A DNA stretch of 64,000 bases, from contig NW_019211454.1 of the NCBI RefSeq assembly GCF_002443255.2, positions 58,120,608 through 58,184,607 on the forward strand, given 5' to 3'. The notes under the pieces were generated by a model. It did no database searches, was not told where the DNA came from, and saw only the letters and a list, made by a program, of their open reading frames with translations. A program made the position numbers and the translations under genes. This document shows, one piece after another, positions 49,834 through 61,800 of the stretch. This stretch comes from Varroa destructor (taxonomy: Eukaryota > Arthropoda > Arachnida > Mesostigmata > Varroidae). Within the stretch, counting starts at the first letter, position 1. Every line of letters starts with the position of its first letter.

Positions 49834-52800
49834 CTGCAACAGAAAATATGATACTATAAGTATGCTTAACCTTTCGTTACTTCAATTTTCACTTCCTGCA
49901 CGTTAATACTACAACAAAGGTCTACCATTTGGTTCGCTTGTGCAGCAAGCGGTTTCACGTGGTCATCTCTGTCAACAACAACAACTACGATTGCTTTTCT
50001 CTACGCTGTTGTATGAGATCCACATATGGTAGGTAAAAGCTGAGTTATTGACAGATTTTCGTGCGTATATATACGGTTCACATGCTATGATCACGGCAAA
50101 TCTTTGAGGCACCCAAAAGCTCGGTTATCCATCCACATCGGTGGATTTGTTGATCCGAGCAAGTTCGAGCAGATGACATTTCTCGTACTTGTCGTCTTCA
50201 GCTTCGCCAGTCCTCGAACGCTTCTAATAGATGACGCATTCATTGTTCATTGACGTAACTAACACGGCGCGATGCCGTGATATTTAAACGAGACGTCTGG
50301 TCCTTTACCACTACTCCATTGACTGCTTTAGCCCTTCTCAGTGGCGCTAGTACTACAGATAGTGCTGTCCCTGGTCTTCATGTCATGACGCCAATGGTAC
50401 AGTCGTTAGCTGGCGAAGCGACACGGTCCAGTGGCGTCACATGAAGTCGGGCGTCAACCGTCATCATGTGAATTACCCGACTAACAGGAGCTGGCATTTG
50501 AGCGTCAGAATCAATAAACGTGAATGAAGACGCCGAGTTAAGGAGGCGGTTATGACGAAAAGATCAAATAGGGGCTGTAGGCTTCAGATCGCAGACTGCG
50601 GGTCGCTGCAAAGGACTACAGACTAAGTGGTGTGCGAGCGAAGTAGGATACGAAAACCAATTTTTTTTTATTTGGACACTGGCCAACCCATTGTTGTCCT
50701 TCGAGAAAGCTGCTGCGCCACCGTTTTCCGCTTACTCTAACAGTATCTACGTAGACCGGATGGATACGTATTAGTGGAGGAGAACCTCAGCCAGCGATGA
50801 GCTTCATTCAACCAGCACTTCGTTTGCTGGACCTTTTTGCTGGCCAACTTTGGTGGTCATGATGACTTCGCCGTGGACGCACCGTCTTGCCGATCATGCA
50901 GTGACACCGCGATGAGTTCCGCTGCTCATAGGACCGCTCAAAAGTTGTGCCTCTTACTCAATCCCGCTCAGATTTTCGCCAACACGATCAAGCAAACGAG
51001 GAAGACGATTCCAATACTCACTTGACAATGATTCGACCCGTAATGGTGAACATAGCAATTTCAGTTCTCGTTTACAATATGTGGTGATCGCGAGTAGCCC
51101 AAGTAATATAAAAACAATTGCGAAGCTCAAAAGGAATTATTTTAAGGACTGAGTATGGGGTTTATAGGCTTACCCATATCGTAAAATGCACCCGCCATTC
51201 GGGCCTCACAACGTTATATATAATATGGATCTAGATAGAAAAAAGTCTTGATTTATTATAAAAAGGCTTTATTAAAACCATTCAATCGTATTAAACCCAT
51301 GAAGCGCACACGGCTACTACACAGATCATAAGAGAATCTGAAAGACCATGAACTCGGATGTCCTTCTCCGTCAATGTGTCCATTCGAAGCGGCAAAAATC
51401 GAAGCTCAAATGATGGCTCTCTGCTATCCATCTGCAATTGTTTTGACTACCTGTTCAACAACGAACGTATGTACAACGACTCAGAGATCATCGACAGAGC
51501 ATAACTTCTAGCTAGAAAATTATCTTCGTTAGTATTTGATTACTGAACAAATATTCTGCACGTACATACATTATAAGCTAACAGTTCCTGCCAGTTGTAC
51601 ACCGTCTATTCCACTTGCTGTCTTCAAGCAGTGGCACCGTTTAAATTCGCTGCCAGTGAATGGATGTCTGCGTGTGTCACTATCGCTTTATTAAATACTA
51701 ACAACAAATGGGCGTGTGACTCCACATAAATGATTTGACGGCCGAACGAAATCTGTTACAAATGTGTAGTTAATAAATGAGGTATGAATGGGGTTCTGAA
51801 ATGAGCCCCATTCATGTTTCGAATCCGTCGGCTTTGGCGTGCTATCAATAATTGGATCAAGCGTGAAATTTTGTTTAGTAAATCAGGGCACTATAGGAAT
51901 ACCGAATAGCCATATTGCTATAGTCAGATGCTAACTGAGATCTTCTCGTTTAGAATGTCTTTTGTTTTTACTATATGTGCACTCAATGTCGCATCTACGA
52001 ATCTGCGCTACTGAAAGACGTTAAATATAGAACAATAACCAGTATGGTTGGATTCAAATGGAGCTTACAAATAAAACTTGAACCTAGTTGATCTCAACAC
52101 ACGTTGCTCTTGTAAATCATTGTTCAGTGTTTCAGCCAGCCCTAGACAGAAGCTATTTTATAAAGCTAAAGCTTTTTATTACTAAGACGTACCATCGGCA
52201 ATCAGTCGCTCTCGGATTTCCCAGGCGAATATAGTCGGATTCTCCCTCTTGTACGACTCAATTTTGGCAACCACCTGCGGGGTGGCCACTTTCGGCTTTG
52301 AGCCGCCAATTACCCCTCGGTGTCCCGCGGCTCCCAAACTGCCTCCAACACCTGGCACCCCATCGATTCCAGCGCTAGTAACGGGAGCGCCTGATAATGG
52401 TGACCCTATTAATGGTTGAAAAATCCGTTCGTTGCAATTAGAATCTTTATTAAAACACTTTTCCTACATAAATTTGACTGTGTAAAAGCAGGAAGTAAAT
52501 ATCAAGTTAGCATGTGCGACTAGGTGATGATCTCGGCAACATGGGTTATTGCAAAGCTGTCCCCGGTAGCCCACCCTGAGTTGTGGGGGAATATCTTCAG
52601 AACGCATTCATTACTGTTAACACTGTAACCGATTGACATCCATTAGTCGCCATGCGGAACTGGGTCAAGAAAGGTCTCTAAAAGTACGAATCACCAAAGT
52701 GGCGTTTAGTGCATAGAGGTAGTGAACGCTTACTTTGTTGCTCAAGCAATAGTTTTCCAACATGCAGGCTCGGATTGTGTTGTGCCTGAAGAAGTCGCGC

Positions 52801-55800
52801 AAGGTCATGGGGCGGCCGTAGGGCTGTTAGCTGTGAAAGGTCTACCGGAACACCTAGTCCTGGTAGGGAGAACGCAGGCCACAACGATGAGGGAACTCCT
52901 AAAAGTCAGTGAGAAACAAACAGAAGTACAGCGAGACCAAATATAAAATCGTCATACTTTATCTATCAGTCAGTTGTTCAGTCGGTTTCATTGTACGCGC
53001 CAAACACGTGCGCACGACAGAAACGATCTATAGTAAAATAGCACGATTTGACTTTTCACTCCTGCCATTTTTTCATTGGCCCCTATGTAAAATTCATATC
53101 AGATTATGGGTTACATACAGGCGTACACAGTAGATTACTAGAATAAAATGGGAGACTAGGAGAATTAAAATAGCTAGAGATGAAACGGCCAACATCCGTC
53201 AACGGGGTCGATACATGGCTGCAGTTGTCCAAACGACAATGTCGCGATAATGGCAAGATATACTATGATCCAGCTATCAATTATGATAGTGTTTAATTGG
53301 GCTGAAATTATGCGGACACCTCGCAGAGGTCCTTGGAAGAGTATACAGCACGAAGTTTCTCCGTGCTATTTACTCGAGTTTAGACGGAATCAGACGACCG
53401 AAAGGCAACAACTTCGCTTATTGACGGTTCGTTTTCCGAAAAAACGTACATTTTCGGAGAGACGTAGATTCTGTACGCAGCCGTTATTTCGTCGTCGACT
53501 AAGGATTGAATCTACGAAAGAAACATAACAAAAAGTTGTATATTTGAACAGTTACATGTCACGATTCGGCCAAATAGTCCGGTATACCAACGATAATAGC
53601 TACGACTAATGTTTATTAAGTATTTGCAAATCTTATCAGGGCTTAAGGCTTTAAAGCGAAGTGGCAGTAGCTAACTAACGCAGGGGTGCACGACTTAACC
53701 TCGACAACGGCGGAAAACGCTTGTAGTACGCTTACCGCTGACATCTCTTCTGTCAATCTCAGGTAATTTTTTATATTTATTATCGTAATCAGGTAGATAG
53801 GTTGGTAGAGGGGACAAACGAGCGCCGCATGCTACATTCGTTAAACCAAAATAGGGTACGACAACAACACCTGGTCCAGCTGGCGACGACGCAGACGCCT
53901 TAAAAGCACGAGATTATAAGGAAAGAGAAAACAATATGATATAAAATACGATACTGATGTAGAATGAAAAAGAAACTGTTGGAAAGCTTCGAGTTCTTTG
54001 TTGGCAGCAAGTGCGCTTCGCTTAAATGTTTGTTCGTTTTACGCGGAATCTAATCCAATATCTGCGGCCCTTATTAGATCAGCGGCCGATACACAACAAC
54101 GATAGCGGCGATATCGTTAAAGTCTTCAACGTCACTTTTATCGCAAAGGATAAATCGTTTATACAGCGAACCGCCACGCATCGATGTGCGTTAGCGCACA
54201 CGGAACCTTATTTGCTACTCTTCTTGTCGCCGTCGGGGGCAACAACAAAATTCGAAAATAGGTGGAACATCGTAGACGACAACAGGGGAACTACAGTATA
54301 CTACTTGGAATTGAGCTTCCAACTCAATGCAAATACGCAAAGAATAAATTATCTCGCACGCCTCGTTCCCGACAACGGTACACCGAATGTGTGATGTTCG
54401 CTACTAAAAAAAAACGCAAGAACAAAAACCAACATCGGGGTTTTTTAAGCCGAGTGAACACAGGGACATCATCCACTTGCATACGCACCTGTTTGTATAT
54501 GACGTCTAATCATTTGGACTGAAATATTGCGGTCGAAATGGTAACTTATTTAAATTTCTGTGTTTTTTCTGCATTTTTCTGGTTGATTTTTTTCAGACGG
54601 CTGCCGTCAAAACACGTATATGCATCTCTTCAGAGCCCATTCGTCGTTAGTGAAAACCGGACTTCACAGACTGGGCAAGTTTGCGTTGTGACTTCAAACC
54701 TCATCTAATTGTTTTTCCGGTCGCGATCGATGCTAGAGGGCTTAAGTTTTCTCCTCTGCGATAATTTTCTCATCATCGATAATCCGTAATGTCATCATCT
54801 CAATCAATCATTCGATTTCCAGGTTAAGCCGCCAATCGATTCCTATAAGTATCAACTTAACGAATCTCAGGCCATATACAAATATAAAATACCCGCGCAC
54901 TTTATGTGAAACCGGGGAAGTTTAATAATACTTTTTGTATTCAAAAAGCAAATAGCATAGGGTATCTGAAAAAATTACTTTATTTGAAACATGATGCAGG
55001 ATTGCCATCGTCTATCGACCACTTGGGCTTCTATTGAACGGTGCTATGTTTGTGGGTCGATGGGTCGGCTATTTGCGGTCATCACATAAACGTTATTTTC
55101 ACAGTTGAGCATCGAACTCATCTGACGAAAACCGACACAGCAAAGCACAGATGAAATATAGATGACGATGCATTTACTTAGTAAATCGACAGCACAACTA
55201 TGTTCGCTAGATAAATAATTTTTTTCTTACCTTTACTGCCTCTATCGACTGCTGCACAAAACTACAAGTTCAGATTCGCATGGCCGAGGCTGCCCGATTC
55301 TCAAAAGATCGCTAGGGTTTAACTCGATTCCGATTCCCAGCCGAGTCAGCCAGTCAAGGACCAATAAAGAAATAATGTCCACGATTCAATTTTTAGACAC
55401 GACGAGCTAGACCAACGAAGTAAGGCAGCGAATCAACCAGAAAAAAAATAATGTAAACGTAAACAAACAACAGCAAACGCAGCGATCGCAATAAGCGATT
55501 TCGCTGCCACCATTCTATCTATAATCTTGTTGATCCTCGACATTTGATCTACAATTGGTCACATTTTTCTCACAGCTCCCTCCCCCCCCCCCCTACCCCC
55601 CGGCCCGGTAACATTTTACCTGCTTCGTTCTAAATAATTCCGTTCCAATCTATTCTACCCAGCCCGTTATTTTCCGGACAGGGGTACGCGGCAACGCCGA
55701 ACGGCTAGCTGGCCGGCCAATGTACCGCAGTGACTCTGTAAAGTCGCCGGATAAAAATGGTTACAACAGCAGTAGCAATAGCAACTGAACTTTGTCATCG

Positions 55801-58800
55801 TTTGTCCGCCTGCTGTTTAATTTGAGTACCTTAACTATCACCATGTGCGTTCGCCGGCAGTCCGAAACGATCAGCCGGTCAGCCAAGTAAACATCACTGA
55901 GGCATTTTTGAAGACCGCTTTCATTTAAACACTGTCCCTACAAGCCTATACAGCGGCCTAGCTGGGGTCGATTTCGCTGGCATTAATACCATGTGGATAA
56001 CCGCTAAGGTGTTGTAAAGGATGCTGATGATGGTGGTTACATTATCCATTAAACTTAATTAACAGACAAGCAACAACTGTGGCCGCAGTGGGGGCCATGG
56101 ACGCTGCAGCGGAGAAGAGCCTGATGGGGCAAGTGGGCTTGCGGACGTCGGCACGTTCGATCGGCCACCCAAAGCAACAAAATGGACGACATTTCATAGA
56201 CATTGAGGACCAATTTTTGTTGCCGAGTGACGTGGTCGGGGGAGCGGCCCACAAACCGACGGCAGAACGCAAGTAGACAGAAATGACGGTTGCATCAGTG
56301 GCGTCGGCAACGAAGGGTGTATCGACACTACTACGGCAACCTCGGTTCCCACGATGAGTCGAAAACGGTCGCTTCGATGGGGATCACAGCTGAAGTCGTA
56401 GCAGCGGTAGCAGTAGCCGATAACGAAGCAGAAACAGAAACTGAAGAAAAATGAAGGACAAGACGTGCAATGACAACGAGAACAGAGACGACGACGGCGG
56501 CGGCGGCGGCGTCGACGTTGAACGAGAAAACAACGCTGGCCGCAACAAAGTCGCACTGACAAAGACGTAAGGAGCACAACAGAGCAAATTCGCTATCCCA
56601 AATGTATTCGAATCCCGCTTTTGCTGCTGACAGGTGATCGTAGTACGACTACCAGCGTGAGTAGGTGCTCTGTCCTCCTTAAGCTTCTACATGCAGCTTG
56701 TCCTTTTTTTACTTAAACCAGCAAACGTAAATTGCAGTAATAATAATACAAGGCACTATTTTTGTTTACTGATGCTCACACTAGGTATTCGTATATACAT
56801 TCGTATTTTCTGCGAACACATGTTGAAAGCTATGGAAGTATGGTGATTATCCTCGAGTTGTGTCGGCACAACAGATATATGGCTGTCAGCAGTCCATATT
56901 CAGAAGTTTGGCTTTTCGATGCATACTTTTGAATCGTAACTTCGTTTTGGCCGCTTCAAAATACGATTATAGAGTCATACACATATATGTGGCACTTCAG
57001 CTGAAGATCGCACGAGCATTTCCTTCTGCACAGTTTCCTACCCAGGCGTAAATCGTCTGATGCATATATCATATACAGCCAGAATTCCAAAACGGATACA
57101 ATCTCGTGATTTGAAATAGATATGTTCATATCGTATCTACATATGCTATGATATAATTAACTTACAATAAGTTAACGATGCCGCATAGTCTAACGTAGTG
57201 TACTTCATAGCTGCCGAAATAACAATAAAATCACTAAAAGTAATGTTAAGGTCGAGCCTGGTAATGAAACGAAAAGTAGAAATACATAGTTCTCTCTCGT
57301 TGAATTCGCTAATATTTGTGCTATTGCATAAGCGATCGCAGTTTCCGGCACGACGACGCACGTAGGAAGAGCCAATGGCGCTGTGATATCGATACTGAGT
57401 GAGGACTTCACCGCACCACTGGCGATGGCCGATGTCGGCTAACTAAACTCCCCGAGTACCGTAAAAACAGTGGCGGCAGAAACGGTTTCAAACGTGCCTA
57501 TCCCTCAATCTTAATGGCCGCACAGCTGCGGCGGCAGCAATAGCAGGCCACAAACGTAAATACACAATTAGATAAATATCTCTTCTACTGAATCGCGGAT
57601 TTCTGTTCGAAGTGTATGCTATGTCGACAGACAGGGGAGATCGGCAATTTATGACAGCATGGGAATTCAAGCACTCGCTCGTTGCATAGAAGTGAATCAG
57701 GTTGATTTAGCCAGCAGTAACAGAAACTACTTATGAGACGAACATATATGCATAGGTGGATTAAGTTCGGCTAGAATATTGAACCATTTTTAGATCGTTT
57801 GTCATGCCGCGTCTTTTTGTGCTTGAATAAAAAATAAGTCTACCAGTAAACGTGCGTATTTCTCATGCTTAGTCGAGTGCTATCAAGGCTGCCAGGCCAA
57901 ATATGTTCATCTGGCACCCTCGTTGCAATCAGACTAAGCACTAGAGATATTGCCTCGAAGGTAGAAGATACGCCAATAACTTGAAAATCATCTCGGGTGT
58001 AGTTTAATGTTTAAATACAAATACAGCTAGAGAAAATAAAGTTTTCAGCCTGTTTTTGTCCAAAACAGTCGCCATCAGCCTGCAGACGGTGCCTAATTAT
58101 GCGATAGGTAACACTATGCATTAATAAAGATAACTAAGCATCTCGATGCTATGGGGTGCTTATGACGTTTGAAGTACAAGTTCGAACTAACGCCTAGCTA
58201 ATGACAACGTCGACGTTTGAAAAAAATTCTCGTGAGGACATTCAGGGGCCGCTGATGAATTTGCATTCAGATTGGAGTAGTCGCTTTATCATACGCCACG
58301 TCGCATATTCATATTTTGCTCTCTAAAGATTTTTTAAAAAAATTGCGGAATCGAAGCTGGTGAAAACAACTCACGGGAGCTCTCAATCCGCGTCTAAGCA
58401 TAAATGCCACTAATTAGTCTACGTAATGAGATGATCTGACGTATTTATGTCTAAAGTAATGGGTAACTCTACTAGGTTGGTTCTGTTGAGTTCCTATCGT
58501 TCCTGTCGCCTCTGATCTGAGCGGTAGCAGAATTTACTCACAAAACACCAATGTGACACAAGTCTCTGGCCTCTTATAAAGACATCCATGTTGGCCACAT
58601 CAAGAGCGACTCAATCTGGGGGACTTGCGCCGATCGATAGTTGTTATAAAGACTTCAAAACGATTCAGAGTGCATAATGCCTGATAACATTACGTCCATT
58701 GTACAAAATATAGCAGTTCATTATCATATCACTCATATTCTATAGGCGACAAGGACTCACTCGTCACGACCAAAGATTACGACTAGGGCGAGAGAACCCT

Positions 58801-61800
58801 ACGAACCCATCGGACGAGAGTTTAATGTCCTAACCATGCTTAGCGGGAGACAGGTACAATCGATGGCAAAAAGGACGAAGGGTCCTTTGTCTGCTAAAGC
58901 GCTTCGTTCTTTTGAACCTCCTGTGATAAATACGTTACCCAACAAACGCCAACAAGTGCATATCTCATGTTGGCGCAATAAATTTTTCAAGTAGGACAAC
59001 CGCTTCGCCCTAATCTTACCAATATATACATATATCTATATATGTAAGGCATCATGCTTATCTACGTTAATAGAGTCTATCAATAAACGTTATATAAATT
59101 GTAGTTGAGTTGTAGCTCAATGAGTTGTAGCTGCGCAACTGGAACAGAGCGCTAAAATACATTTTCATTATGTTAACACATTCTCGACGTATTGTTTGCA
59201 TACGTCCCTTACAACCTACGCCATCTATTCATTGAATTTCGACATGTTACACATAATTGAAACGCATTCGTCTGGATCTATTTAGAATCAGTCACCATAG
59301 CTATGTCAGCTCGTCAGAGAAGCACGTCCACCGAATCTGGAACGTATGCGTTCAGTGCAAAGCAACAGTTATATAGACGCCGACAGCCTGCCTACTGACC
59401 CAACCCAAATCATATAGATTCGGTGTTATCGTCACTGGGTCGTGTTTGTCTCTTTTTGATTGACCCACCCAGTCAAGGTTAATTTTCTGATTAATGGGAC
59501 ATAGCGGGTCATTGGCTTGCAAAGCTATAACTTCGAGTTAGTAGCCTACACCTGCTCATAGCGTGTGAAAGTTCAAGTAAATAAACAATGCTTCTGTATA
59601 TAGTACATTTAAAATATTCCTCACTGATTAGCAGGAGAAGAATATAGATAACTGTAAGAAGAGCGGGAACCAAGGCTGCTAGCTGATTGTGTGACAATCG
59701 CTAGTTGACACTGGTAAATCTCAACACAGTTGAATATAAAAGAAGCCAGTGGTGGATTTTAGCACGCCCAAACGAATACGCTGGTACCTTAATATAGTTC
59801 CAGTCTTATCACTATGACATATTAATTGATTACTATCACAAGTGTTAAAAGCCTCTAACATCTACATATGCCAAATGGGATTTAAGTGCTTACCAAGCAC
59901 GTTTTCGTCCATCCAAAATCCATCGTTATTCAACCTATGAAAACTGAAGATCTGCGCTGTCATAGTGTCAGGATACTGTCTTGCCTTAGCTACGATGAAT
60001 TTGACATAGAAGCGAACGTTCCGAACTTTACGTATGGAAAGGCGTCAGTATCTGAGGTAATTCGTTAGCTTGACTGACATTCAATGAAGCGAATATGCAC
60101 CTGGTCTCGAACCTGAACTTCATTGTGTGTCCCCGAAGCCTAGTACGAAGCTCACGCGTTCTGACTGTAGCTGATGATCACATTCGTCTTCATATCGTCT
60201 CTTCTTTCTTTTCGCGAAAAGTTCAGAGAAATACAGCTTGTTTGGTAGATAGGCCGACGCCAATGAATGAAGTTACAAGCTTCAAATCATACGTTATAAA
60301 CTACGTATTTGTTATACGTGAACAACTCAAGCTGAATGAGGTGGGCGCAGAAGATAAAAGGTGCTACGGCTGATCGTCATCAGGCGCTATAAATTCTTTG
60401 GCTTTTTAGATGACTTTAGCACTTAAAGATGACTCTTTAGGTGAATGATAGACGTCTTCGCGCAGCATTATTAACTGTGAAGAGTGGAACTGGAAGCGTT
60501 TACGGTAATAGACGTGTATACTAACTAGCTTCGTTTTCTGTTCACAGAAGCTGCCCTCTGCCGATTGACAGTCGCAAATCAATATACATATATGTACAGG
60601 TGACCGTGAATGTCGATGTAAAACGTACGGCTCGGTTCATTACTAACAGTATCGATGCTATCGTCCATTTTTGTTGTCGTTGTGTGTTATTGACACGAGG
60701 TTGTTGTTGTTGTTGTTGTTGTTGATGGCACATTTACCGCGCATAAGCAGGCTCAGTCACCTGACATTTGGTCTGAGGGTCCCTCAAGACCCTCCCTCAA
60801 GAAGGCAGCTTCAACTACTTTCAACAGCCATGACAAGTTGAAGCCGTCGATTTGGAACGATCAACTATCGTTCAACTTATTCTTATCACTGCACCTGTGA
60901 ATGATTATAACTATATAAACTAGTACGTCTTTCGACAATGGATAAGCACATTGTCAAGATCGAAACACTGACTGTGCAATGGAGTCGATTGAGGGACCCT
61001 GTCTAGAACCGTATCCGTTCACTACGAACTCATATACATTCTCATGAACTGATCGTGCATGAAATAGTGAGTGGGCGGGCATTCTTGCCTATCTACCAAC
61101 TTAGTAACTACCATCAGTAACTACTGATTCAGCATTTCTGTGGCTCTATGCGAACAGTTTCATAAGTACGCAGCTATGGCTGTTACTTGTTGAGACAACG
61201 ATTATGACCAATTACGAGATTGTTCCCACCAGTGACCCTGTTCGACTGGCAGCGGATCCGAGATGAAGCTGAAGATTATTCAGCCATCCGAAACTGATCT
61301 AGTTGCCGCTTGTGCCGTCCTCTTCTCGCTTTTCTGCCCTATCAGCAACAGAATAGTAGTACAGTATGTGATGAAGCTTGTCTGAGCAATGAGCGAGGGG
61401 ATGCACCACAGGGTGCGTGCAGGAGGTTGCAGTTACTGAACTTACTAGGAATTACGGCGGAGCAGGCGAAGGGAAAGCAATCGAGCGTTCACTTCATAAT
61501 GACGAGTCAAGAAAACGTTTTATCGAATGCGGTTGGACTGTAGTATTTTACGTAGATGGCACTTACAGCACAGACACCATTAGACGACCGCTGGATGGCC
61601 AGCTACCACGTAACCAACTACAAGTTACGACTGTCGCCTGTCTCCGTCGGTGTCCTACGGAAGGCGAAGACACGGCGAGCAGCAGCAGCAGCAGCGTGGC
61701 GTTGACGCTACGGCCATAACTAACGACGTGTGAGTTATTACCGTATGCGCTTACGAGCAAACGCCGCCATCGCAGCAGCAGCAGTCGCAGAGTCACAGTT

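Noticed and set aside
52193..52390. Alternative acceptor for the gene B RED exon at 52390
   Set aside because: Also in phase, but the upstream AG (exon to 52405) gives the same 213-bp length as gene A. Kept as a possible minor form.
54026..54394. 122-codon plus-strand frame inside the gene B intron
   Set aside because: No recognisable motif; length within chance for this window.
60780..60793. Resemblance of TCCCTCAAGACCCT to the lin-4/miR-125 seed region
   Set aside because: Has an insertion and mismatches in the seed and no suitable precursor hairpin around it.
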